64,000 nt of DNA from the NCBI GenBank assembly GCA_903834185.1, contig CAILHX010000031.1, positions 1-64,000 on the forward strand. The letters run 5' to 3'. The stretch is from an uncultured Methylophilaceae bacterium (GTDB lineage: Bacteria; Pseudomonadota; Gammaproteobacteria; Burkholderiales; Methylophilaceae). Of the stretch, positions 56,412 through 63,401 are shown one piece after another (positions within the stretch are counted from its first letter, which is position 1; every line of letters starts with the position of its first letter). The notes under the pieces are model-generated. The model worked only from the letters and a program-made list of their open reading frames with translations. It was not told the DNA's origin and made no database searches. A program made the translations under genes and the position numbers.

Positions 56412-56963
56412 ATGCGAAGAATCGTAGGGATTTCCGGCAGTATTGGAAATCCATCGCGCACGCGTGCGCTGGTCGAAAATATCCTGATCAAAACCGCACA
56501 AAAAACCCATAGCAAGTATGACTTGATTGATATTGCAGAAATAGCCGTGGAGGTTGGGTCAGCGATTAGCTTTGACCGAATACCCGCAGTTGTTCAGGAA
56601 GCATACCGTAAGCTTTATGATGCGGATATCATCGTCATTGCGACACCGGTTTACAAAGCATCGTATACGGGATTGCTCAAACATTTCTTTGACCTGATCG
56701 ATCCCAAGCGCCTGACAGGAAAAATTGCAATATTGGCTGCTACCGGGGGAAGTGATCAACATGCACTGATTCTGGAGAGTCATCTACGCCCACTGGCCAG
56801 TTTTTTTGGGCTGATTACAGTGCCTACGGCAATTTATGCTCGAGACAGTGAATTCGTGGATTACCAGCTTAATAGCGACGCCATATCCAATCGAATCAAT
56901 TCCGCTGTGGAACAAGCAGCCGGGCTATTCCCTCTGGAGCAGCCTGCAGCATTGGCTGCTTGA
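56412..56963 (+). CDS. NAD(P)H-dependent FMN reductase, MsuE/SsuE-like
   Basis: Predicted to supply FMNH2 to two-component monooxygenases that desulfurise sulfonates or sulfones. The 183-aa flavodoxin-like protein begins MRRIVGISGSIGNPSRTRAL (FMN phosphate loop GSxxxxSRT) and has ATPVYKASYTGLLKHFFDL and ATGGSDQHAL. ATG at 56412 is favoured by AGGAG 6 bp upstream; an in-frame ATG lies eight codons earlier. It is read from a sigma-54 promoter immediately after the SfnR-like gene. The partner monooxygenase is not in this window. Confidence 0.88.
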   Translation: MRRIVGISGSIGNPSRTRALVENILIKTAQKTHSKYDLIDIAEIAVEVGSAISFDRIPAVVQEAYRKLYDADIIVIATPVYKASYTGLLKHFFDLIDPKRLTGKIAILAATGGSDQHALILESHLRPLASFFGLITVPTAIYARDSEFVDYQLNSDAISNRINSAVEQAAGLFPLEQPAALAA

Positions 56964-56980
56964 TTAGGAGTGAACGAAGG

Positions 56981-57015
56981 AAAAAGGGCAGCGACCATAA
57001 GCGCGGCCCTTTTTT
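56981..57015. terminator. Bidirectional terminator between msuE-like and TSUP genes
   Basis: GGGC-A-GCG (56986-56993) pairs with CGC-G-GCCC (57002-57009), giving 7 bp with one A-G mismatch. It is flanked by AAAAA on the left and TTTTTT on the right, so it can stop transcription from both convergent sides. Confidence 0.82.
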
Positions 57016-57031
57016 ATTGCAGATGCTGGTT

Positions 57032-57787
57032 TTAGCGCAGAAAAAGCCAGCCCGTCAGTATTACTCCAACCAGAACAACGAAGCCGCGCATGTATAGTTC
57101 AGGCAACCTGTGTAACAGCCACCCTCCGACGATCGCTCCAGCGACACCACCCATAGACAGCGCAAAAGCAGCGTGCCAATCAATCTGACTGGAATATGCA
57201 AACAGAACAACGGCAGAAGCGTTCATCGCCATAGCCATTACATTTTTGGTCGCCGTGGCAACACGAACTTCCTGCCCCGCGACTATCAGTGCAGCAAGCA
57301 TCAAAAAACCGATACCGCCCCCAAAATACCCTCCATAGATGGCAATGATGAACTGGATAAATGCTAGCAGCCCACCGGGGATTGCTTTGGCGGCATGTAG
57401 TTGTTTTTTACGGAAGCTGCCCCATGCAAAAATGAACGTGGCAAATAGCACCAGCCAAGGCACCAGACGAGAAAAAAAGGTAACTGGGGTATGCAGTAAC
57501 AGGATGGCTCCGACAATTCCTCCAGCAACACTGAGTACGAATAACTTCAGGATAGTTAATTCACCCACGCCGCGGGCTAACTTACGCCCTGCTAGAGATG
57601 AAACGATCTGATTGGGGAATAGCGCTATAGTCGAGGTCATATTTGCTGCGAGCGGATTCAGGCCAGCCAGCAGCAAAGCAGGAAAAGTAATGAAAGAACC
57701 GCCACCGGCAAGTGTGTTCTGTATACCGGCATACAGGCCAGCCAGAAAAACAAGGAGTTCTGTGGTAGTTTGTAAATGAGACGGCAT
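57032..57787 (-). CDS. TSUP/TauE-SafE family sulfite or organosulfur permease
   Basis: A 251-aa membrane protein with about eight TM helices in two repeats. The family motifs QNTLAGGGSFITFPALLLAGLNPLAANMTST and YGGYFGGGIGFLMLAALI are visible. TSUP members export sulfite or transport sulfonates. It is the last gene of the operon from the ABC ATPase and is 18 bp after ribA. In a locus with a desulfinase a sulfite-export or detoxification role is reasonable inference. Confidence 0.87.
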   Translation of the reverse strand: MPSHLQTTTELLVFLAGLYAGIQNTLAGGGSFITFPALLLAGLNPLAANMTSTIALFPNQIVSSLAGRKLARGVGELTILKLFVLSVAGGIVGAILLLHTPVTFFSRLVPWLVLFATFIFAWGSFRKKQLHAAKAIPGGLLAFIQFIIAIYGGYFGGGIGFLMLAALIVAGQEVRVATATKNVMAMAMNASAVVLFAYSSQIDWHAAFALSMGGVAGAIVGGWLLHRLPELYMRGFVVLVGVILTGWLFLR

Positions 57788-57805
57788 AAGCAGATTGAGT
57801 TGGTG

Positions 57806-58408
57806 TTACTCAGTCAAATTCAATGCATGCCCTAACTTCATTTGCTTGGTAAAAAGATACGAGTAGTTATTGGGGTTTGATCGCGTAATGAGTGGTATGG
57901 TTTCGGAAATAACCACGCCGAATGAACTTAACTGTTTCGACTTATCCGCGTTGTTGCTCAGCAATTTGATGGAACGCGGCTGCAACAGATGCAATATTTC
58001 AGCGGCAGCCTTATATGATCTGGCATCAACAGGCAGTCCTAAAGCCAGGTTTGCTTGCACAGTATCCAAACCTTTATCCTGCAGGTCGTAGGCGCGTATT
58101 TTATTCGCCAGCCCTATACCGCGCCCCTCATGATTGCGCAGATATACAATAAGCCCCTGGCCGGCATCAGAAATATATTGCTGTGCCAGGTTCAGCTGTT
58201 CGCCACAGTCGCATCGAGAGGAGGAGAAAATATCTCCCGTCAAGCATTCGGAGTGGACTCTGGTCAAAACATTATCCGCATGAAAAATATCCCCCATGAC
58301 CAGCGCCACATGTTCAGTAGCGCTTTGAAGGTCGTGGTACACATGGAATTCAAATTCTCCGAATGAAGTCGGTAATTTTGAGGTGGAAAGTTTAACTAAA
58401 CTGGTCAT
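57806..58408 (-). CDS. ribA: GTP cyclohydrolase II
   Basis: First enzyme of riboflavin synthesis, stand-alone RibA of 200 aa. Zinc cysteines in HSECLTGDIFSSSRCDCGEQ, the catalytic and substrate segments RNHEGRGIGL and LQDKGLDTVQAN, and the C-terminal LLSNNADK are all present, so it should be active. Its position inside a sulfur operon, not a rib operon, suggests a dedicated supply of flavin for FMN-dependent desulfurisation. 81 bp separate it from the dioxygenase-like gene upstream. Confidence 0.92.
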   Translation of the reverse strand: MTSLVKLSTSKLPTSFGEFEFHVYHDLQSATEHVALVMGDIFHADNVLTRVHSECLTGDIFSSSRCDCGEQLNLAQQYISDAGQGLIVYLRNHEGRGIGLANKIRAYDLQDKGLDTVQANLALGLPVDARSYKAAAEILHLLQPRSIKLLSNNADKSKQLSSFGVVISETIPLITRSNPNNYSYLFTKQMKLGHALNLTE

Positions 58409-58488
58409 CTGGCATGCAGGTCATAAGATTGGTTGAGCCTTAGTATTCTTTCTCGTGCCGCATCAGTAGGTATCAGGATCGTATAGCA

Positions 58489-58992
58489 CTAGTCTATTGC
58501 AATCCATCGCTTGGCTTGAGCAGCCTGGCTTGGATTGCCTTCAATACGGATTAACTTTGCAGGCCCATCGCGTCGCGGAGAATGAATTTCCCCTTCATTA
58601 TATGTGCGTGCGGAGCCTGAAGCCAGTACAGATGATCCGCGCAACCTGACTTTTCCAGGCTGTTCTTCACTGGCTGGTTCAACGATCTCCCAGCTATCCA
58701 TGATCGTTTCTCCACTGACCTGACCATATATCGCCCACGAATCACCGTGATCGTGGGGGTTAGTGCGACGCGCCTCATGAAATACATGACCCAATATGGC
58801 GAATCCCAAGTCACGGTCTTGGTATAAAACATTACGCTGAGGTTGGTCATTGCCCAGGTGTTGTTTTATCAACTCGCTATCTATGACGGCTTGTTCCAGC
58901 AGTTTGCGGACGGTCTCGCGTCCGGCAGGTCCGGGGTCGGACAGCAATGCCTGTTTCACCTGCTGCGCAAATATCTCTAAGGTAATGGCCAT
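58489..58992 (-). CDS. Thiol-dioxygenase-like cupin
   Basis: A 167-aa predicted metal enzyme of the double-stranded beta-helix superfamily, close to bacterial cysteine dioxygenase-type proteins (COG5553-like). The metal motif is NPHDHGDSWAIYGQVSGET, with His80 and His82 and a following Glu; a third His is probably the one in EIHSP. Start ATG 58992 follows AAGGA; an in-frame GTG is six codons earlier. In context it may oxidise a thiol to a sulfinate, the substrate class of the divergent DszB-like desulfinase. Substrate unknown. Confidence 0.72.
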   Translation of the reverse strand: MAITLEIFAQQVKQALLSDPGPAGRETVRKLLEQAVIDSELIKQHLGNDQPQRNVLYQDRDLGFAILGHVFHEARRTNPHDHGDSWAIYGQVSGETIMDSWEIVEPASEEQPGKVRLRGSSVLASGSARTYNEGEIHSPRRDGPAKLIRIEGNPSQAAQAKRWIAID

Positions 58993-59066
58993 TCGATTAT
59001 TCCTTGTCACATGTCTGAATATAAGTATTTAATTCCGGCATCTTCTGTTGGCAAGAGGTGAAGTCT

Positions 59067-59474
59067 TCACTCCGCTTCGGTCAATACAGCAAGCTTGGTA
59101 ACACCTGCGCGCTCGACAACTGCCATCACTTTTGCAACAACGGCATACTTGACGGATTCGTCGGAACTTAGGTGATATACAACATCCGGATTCTGCGCCA
59201 GACGCTTTTTAAGCTCGGACTCTAGTGATGTAATCGATTGTTCCTGCTTATCGATATAAACCTTGCCCGAAGCATCAATGCTGATGGTCACAGGTTTCGC
59301 TGGTTCGGGCGGCCTCGTTGCGACGGTCTTGGGCAAGTTTACATGCACTGCATTATTCAGCAGCGGGGCTGTCACGATAAAGGCCACCAGCAGCACCAGC
59401 ATCACGTCTACCAAAGGCGTGATGTTGATTTCACTCATCACCTGATCGCCATCATTTGCACTTGAGAATGCCAT
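59067..59474 (-). CDS. exbD: Biopolymer transport protein ExbD
   Basis: A 135-aa ExbD/TolR protein with one N-terminal TM helix (about 20-40) carrying the conserved Asp in INITPLVDVMLVLLVAFIVTAPL, then a periplasmic domain. It works with ExbB to energise TonB by proton flow. It overlaps exbB at 59474 and is followed by the cupin gene after 74 bp. Confidence 0.94.
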   Translation of the reverse strand: MAFSSANDGDQVMSEINITPLVDVMLVLLVAFIVTAPLLNNAVHVNLPKTVATRPPEPAKPVTISIDASGKVYIDKQEQSITSLESELKKRLAQNPDVVYHLSSDESVKYAVVAKVMAVVERAGVTKLAVLTEAE

Positions 59475-60196
59475 TATGCTACGGCTCCTTTCAGGTTGCG
59501 TACCACACCACCAACTGCTGACGGAGATTGTTCTTGCGCCTCCGGCTTACGGAAATGGATTCTTCTGGAAAGCGCGATAAAGTCAGCGGCAAAATCATCG
59601 AGATTATTGCTGCTGATTTTCAATCTGCGTAAAAAGAAGTTATAGGCCAATACCGCAGGTACCGCGACCGCAATGCCGAAAGCTGTCGCAATCAGTGCTT
59701 CGCCGATCGGGCCTGCCACCACTTCCAGGCTAGCCGACCCCAACCTACTGATGTCGGTCAGCGCATGCATGATGCCCCACACAGTACCGAACAAGCCGAC
59801 AAAAGGTGAAGTGCTACCGATACTGGCCAGCACCGAGAGTCCGCTCTCGCGGATTACTCGCTCCTTTTGAATCTGCTGCCGTAACGCACGTTCCAGCACG
59901 TCCTGACGATCTCCAAAATGTTGCAGGTCATGCGGAGTATTCAAGTCTATATCCTTCAATGCATCGAATCCCACTTGCGAGACCCGATAAGTCGGCCCGG
60001 CGTGCCCTTCCAGATTGGATGCTGCCTGAAAGTCATTCGCACTCCAGAAAGCGGCGCGAAATTTGACGTTTTGCTTGCGCATACGCCAGATCTGGAAGGT
60101 TTTGACTAGGATCAGCGTCCATGTCACCAGAGAAAAAGCCTCCAGCGACCACAACACACTCTGCACAACAAGCGATTTAGTAGAAATATCAATCAT
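59474..60196 (-). CDS. exbB: Biopolymer transport protein ExbB
   Basis: A 240-aa MotA/TolQ/ExbB family membrane protein with three TM helices (about 10-33, 125-150, 170-195). It has the conserved SIGSTSPFVGLFGTVWGIMHAL and GPIGEALIATAFGIAVAVPAVLAYN segments. Partner of ExbD and TonB encoded on either side. The C-terminal tail is longer than usual and polar. 30 bp follow the tonB stop. Confidence 0.94.
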   Translation of the reverse strand: MIDISTKSLVVQSVLWSLEAFSLVTWTLILVKTFQIWRMRKQNVKFRAAFWSANDFQAASNLEGHAGPTYRVSQVGFDALKDIDLNTPHDLQHFGDRQDVLERALRQQIQKERVIRESGLSVLASIGSTSPFVGLFGTVWGIMHALTDISRLGSASLEVVAGPIGEALIATAFGIAVAVPAVLAYNFFLRRLKISSNNLDDFAADFIALSRRIHFRKPEAQEQSPSAVGGVVRNLKGAVA

Positions 60197-60226
60197 GGTA
60201 ATACCTCATTATTTAGAAAATTTAAG

Positions 60227-61039
60227 TTACTTGGAAAGTTTAAAAACAATAGGAACAGTGACCCAGCCATCGATAGGCTTGCTACCACGACGAATGGGAT
60301 CAAAAGTCCAATTACGGACAGCAGATTGTGCAGCATCATCCAGAGTCTTTCTGCCGCTGCTTTGCTTGATATCGACCATATCCGTCTTGCCACTGGCGAG
60401 AATATGCACATGCAGCAACACGGTCCCCTCAAAGCCCTGGCGAATGGCAAAGGCAGGATACTCGGCAGGTGGATTATTGCGGTAAGCGGCATTGATATCG
60501 GGCTCCACGATAGGCTCATCCACCTTGGGCGGAGGGGGCGGTTCCGGCGGGGCGGCCTCTACGGGCCCGGTTGTTTTCGCGGCTTCCGTGTTTTCCGCCA
60601 CGGTCACGACATCATGTGCAACATTCTGTTCCGCTGGAGGGGTACGCATCGCGGCGACCGGTGGCGGTACAGGCGCAGGTTTCTGTTCTACATGGTGCTG
60701 AATCTTGGGCGGCGGCGGAGGGGGCGGTGGTGGCTCCTCAATCTTTTTTTCGGGCTTGACGAACTCGATCTCTACATGATGAGGAATAGCCAGCAAAGTA
60801 GCACTCTGATCCTTATGCAGCATCGCATTGACGACCAGGAATTGAAACAGCGCTGCGCCGACACCAAAAGCAAGGTAATGCTGCCATGTCAAATCATGAG
60901 GCAACGTTTCGTCAAACCTGGCTTGAGGCAGCGCAAGATAACCATGTTCTCCAGAGCAATCCGTCGCAATCGTCGTTACTCTGGCCGGCGCATCAATCAA
61001 TGACTGAGTCAATAGTTCGGAGGGGTTCAATGCGCCCAT
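60227..61039 (-). CDS. tonB: Energy transducer TonB
   Basis: A 270-aa TonB: a cytoplasmic N-terminus of about 50 residues (longer than E. coli TonB), one TM helix (about 52-72), a Pro-rich periplasmic span with a run of nine prolines and PPEPPPPPK, and a C-terminal TonB domain (about 180-270, YPAFAIRQGFEGTVLLHVHIL and AVRNWTFDP). Start ATG 61039 has GGAG 5 bp upstream; GTG at 61045 overlaps the ATPase stop. Position inside an organosulfur operon implies a dedicated TonB for a receptor not in the window. Confidence 0.92.
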   Translation of the reverse strand: MGALNPSELLTQSLIDAPARVTTIATDCSGEHGYLALPQARFDETLPHDLTWQHYLAFGVGAALFQFLVVNAMLHKDQSATLLAIPHHVEIEFVKPEKKIEEPPPPPPPPPKIQHHVEQKPAPVPPPVAAMRTPPAEQNVAHDVVTVAENTEAAKTTGPVEAAPPEPPPPPKVDEPIVEPDINAAYRNNPPAEYPAFAIRQGFEGTVLLHVHILASGKTDMVDIKQSSGRKTLDDAAQSAVRNWTFDPIRRGSKPIDGWVTVPIVFKLSK

Positions 61040-61041
61040 GA

Positions 61042-61932
61042 TCACTCCACCTCGATGCTGTAAAAATCACTGAGAACATCGGTCTTGATGCGCTGGAAAT
61101 CGACAGAACTTCGCTCTCTTGGACGTGCCAAGGGAACTGGTACGATTCTTTTTATACGACCGGGATGAGACTCCATCACGACGATGCGATCGCCGAGGAA
61201 TACTGCTTCTTCCACGTCATGTGTTACCAATATCGTGGTCATACCTTCTTTTTCCCAAAGCAGCTCCAGCTCTTGCTGTAACTTCAGCCGCGTTAAGGCA
61301 TCCAGGGCACCAAAGGGTTCGTCCAGTAACAAAAGCTGGGGGCGTAGCACCAGAGCGCGAGCGATCGCTACACGTTGCGACATTCCACCTGAAAGTTGAT
61401 GCGGATAGGCACTTTCAAAGCCTTGCAGTCCGACCACTGCGATTTGAGCTTTCACACGCGCCGCCCGCTCTAACTTATCTACTTTGGTCGCCGAGAACGC
61501 CAACGAAATATTTTCCTCGACCGTCATCCACGGGAATAACCTATGCTCCTGGAACACGATCCCGCGTCCGAGATCAGTTCCGGTGATAGGCACGCCCAGA
61601 TAATCCGCGCTACCGAGATATTCGTTATCCAGCCCGGCCAGGATGCGCAGCAGGGTCGACTTACCGCAACCGCTTGCGCCAACGATGGAAACAAACTCCC
61701 CGGTGTTAACCGACAGATCAATATGCTCCAGCACTTTCAAAATCCGATCTTGCAGAGTAAAGGATTTTTCCAGCCCGACGATTTCCAGCGCTGTCGTGGA
61801 GGTGGTAGCCGCTTGCTTTGCCACTTCGCGCAGCTCGGTTTTCCGTCCGCGTCGAGATTCAAGCTCTAACGGCGGTACAGCCAATACCTGATCGTTTTGC
61901 CGCAGATGAACTGCGGCGGTTTTGATCGTCAT
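61042..61932 (-). CDS. Sulfonate-type ABC transporter ATP-binding protein (SsuB/TauB-like)
   Basis: A 296-aa ATPase of the nitrate/sulfonate/taurine import family. A 45-residue non-conserved N-terminal extension precedes the ABC domain. Walker A GASGCGKST (85-93), Q-loop in VFQEHRLFPWMT, signature LSGGMSQRVAIARAL, Walker B LLLLDEPFGALD and the switch His in THDVEEA. Start ATG 61932 has GGAG upstream; the frame is open to 62208 but the extra sequence spans the promoter. First gene of the minus operon, 45 bp below its sigma-54 promoter. The permease is not in the window. Confidence 0.9.
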   Translation of the reverse strand: MTIKTAAVHLRQNDQVLAVPPLELESRRGRKTELREVAKQAATTSTTALEIVGLEKSFTLQDRILKVLEHIDLSVNTGEFVSIVGASGCGKSTLLRILAGLDNEYLGSADYLGVPITGTDLGRGIVFQEHRLFPWMTVEENISLAFSATKVDKLERAARVKAQIAVVGLQGFESAYPHQLSGGMSQRVAIARALVLRPQLLLLDEPFGALDALTRLKLQQELELLWEKEGMTTILVTHDVEEAVFLGDRIVVMESHPGRIKRIVPVPLARPRERSSVDFQRIKTDVLSDFYSIEVE

Positions 61933-61977
61933 TCCAATTGCTCTCCATAAAGGGAATAAAAAATTACCTAATGTATT

Positions 61978-61993
61978 AGCAACTGGCGTGCCA
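61978..61993 (-). promoter_or_regulatory. Sigma-54 promoter of the ABC-tonB-exbBD operon
   Basis: On the minus strand TGGCACGCCAGTTGCT (complement of 61978-61993) matches the consensus TGGCAC-N5-TTGC fully, with GG-N10-GC spacing. The ATPase start is 45 bp downstream of the -12 element. Confidence 0.88.
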
Positions 61994-62077
61994 TGTGAAA
62001 ATATTGATATAAATAAACAACTTATAAAAATACGTGCACTTGTCACTGCGGTAAGTGTTTCAAATCCAGCACCCTTG

Positions 62078-62095
62078 CTGCCGCATGTGCAACAG
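62078..62095. promoter_or_regulatory. Candidate shared activator site between divergent sigma-54 promoters
   Basis: CTGCCGCATGTGCAACAG pairs at CTG/CAG and GCA/TGC and matches the msuE site in the form CTGYY-N8-AACAG. Its centre (62086.5) is about 92 bp from the -24 GG of the plus promoter and about 95 bp from that of the minus promoter, so one site could serve both. The rest of the 337-bp gap (61933-62269) holds the two promoters and AT-rich sequence and no gene. Confidence 0.6.
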
Positions 62096-62176
62096 GTGTG
62101 GCTATAAACCAGCAAAGAAGCCCTGGAACGCTTCCCGTAAAAATACAAATATATGATTAATAACAAATAAATGATT

Positions 62177-62192
62177 TGGCATGGAGTGTGCT
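62177..62192 (+). promoter_or_regulatory. Sigma-54 promoter of the desulfinase operon
   Basis: TGGCATGGAGTGTGCT has GG (62178-62179) and GC (62190-62191) 10 bp apart and shares TGGCATGG with the msuE promoter. The gene starts at 62270. Confidence 0.84.
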
Positions 62193-62269
62193 GTACATGA
62201 CCAGACACCCCGGGCTGATCGGGAATTTAACAATTGACTCTACAAATCAAATCTACAGGAGTTCTACAC

Positions 62270-63319
62270 ATGGCTAACAATCTTGATGTTCTTTGGTATA
62301 CCCGCTGCCCGGTTCCAACCGGCCTTGGCATCGCTTTGCAAAAAGGCTGGCTGGAAGAAAGCTTCTCCTCCAGTTGCACAAAGATCGAATCGTTGCGGGA
62401 ATCCAATGATCAGTCGGTACGGGAATCCCATTTCGACCATACGCTGACTAATTCAGTACGGCACGGCGGCAACATCCCGGCGATCTGGGCACATGCCATT
62501 GGCAGGGATACCCGTGTGCTGGGTCTTTCCTGGGCAGATGAAACTCAACTCATCCTTACGCTGCCGCAAACCGGGATACGCACGGTAAAGGATCTAAAAG
62601 GCAGAAAATTCGGTTTGCCAAAGTGGGTCAATGTACAAATAGATTTCACACGCGCACAGGCAATACGCGGACTGGAGAATGCATTGAAACTGGAAGGCCT
62701 GGCCGTCAGCGATGTCGAGATCGTCGACTACACTATCGGCGCCGGCTACAGCGACACTCCCGCCAAAAGCGAATCGGGCAACTTTGTGTTCAGTGGACGC
62801 TCCAGTGGCCGCAATGACGAACTGGTAGGCCTGCTACGCGGAGAGGTCGACGCCATTTTCCTGAAAGGGGCCAGTGCAGCTGCGTTAGCCAACCAATTCG
62901 GGTTGGTTACTGTGATAGACACAGGTATACACCCGGATCCCTTGATTCGCGCCAATAACGGCACACCACGCACGCTCACCGTTGACCGCAACCTGATCGA
63001 AAATCATTTCGATGCAGCGGTTCGTATCGTTGAACAGGTTTTGCACGCCGAGGAATGGGCGCGTAGCCATCCGGATGAAACGCGCCGCTTTCTGGCGCGT
63101 GAGACCAACAGCAGCGAGTATTGGGTCAGCGTTGCTTATGGCAAGGATGCGCACGAACGTCTGCGTACCGACTTTTCGGAGCAATCCATCGCCGGGCTAC
63201 AGGATTTCGTGAATTTCCTGCACAGATGGTCATTTATTCCCAAAAGCTTCAAGGTGGATGATTGGCTTGATAGACGTCCACTGGCAGAAGTACTCGGCAG
63301 TCAGGCATTAGCTGCTTGA
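62270..63319 (+). CDS. DszB-like sulfinate desulfinase
   Basis: A 349-aa protein with the fold of sulfonate-binding proteins but no signal peptide. It resembles DszB, the 2'-hydroxybiphenyl-2-sulfinate desulfinase of the 4S pathway. It keeps the equivalents of all three DszB active-site residues: Cys13 in RCPVPTGLG (DszB Cys27 in NCPVP), His54 in SHFDH and Arg64 in RHGGNIP, with the same 10-residue His-Arg spacing. Eight more residues lie between Cys and His than in DszB. It should release sulfite from a sulfinate in the cytoplasm. Start ATG 62270 follows AGGAG. The alternative, a cytosolic binding-protein homologue, is less likely given the conserved triad. Confidence 0.8.
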   Translation: MANNLDVLWYTRCPVPTGLGIALQKGWLEESFSSSCTKIESLRESNDQSVRESHFDHTLTNSVRHGGNIPAIWAHAIGRDTRVLGLSWADETQLILTLPQTGIRTVKDLKGRKFGLPKWVNVQIDFTRAQAIRGLENALKLEGLAVSDVEIVDYTIGAGYSDTPAKSESGNFVFSGRSSGRNDELVGLLRGEVDAIFLKGASAAALANQFGLVTVIDTGIHPDPLIRANNGTPRTLTVDRNLIENHFDAAVRIVEQVLHAEEWARSHPDETRRFLARETNSSEYWVSVAYGKDAHERLRTDFSEQSIAGLQDFVNFLHRWSFIPKSFKVDDWLDRRPLAEVLGSQALAA

Positions 63320-63340
63320 TTATTGAACTACTTGCATATC

Positions 63341-63365
63341 GGGCTGCCTGCCTGTCAGGCAGCCC
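63341..63365 (+). other. Intercistronic hairpin after the desulfinase gene
   Basis: A perfect 10-bp stem, GGGCTGCCTG (63341-63350) and CAGGCAGCCC (63356-63365), with a 5-nt loop. No T-tract follows, so it is more likely an mRNA-stability or partial-attenuation element between the desulfinase and binding-protein genes than a full terminator. Confidence 0.7.
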
Positions 63366-63401
63366 GAACATATTTAACAGCTCATGTTTTAAAGGATTTT
63401 T

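Noticed and set aside
61933-62208. N-terminal extension of the ABC ATPase to 62208
   Set aside because: The extra 92 codons run through the sigma-54 promoter, have no family similarity, and a good ribosome site marks ATG 61932.
62270-63319. Annotation as a periplasmic sulfonate-binding protein
   Set aside because: There is no signal peptide, and the Cys/His/Arg residues match DszB. The following gene is the true secreted binding protein.
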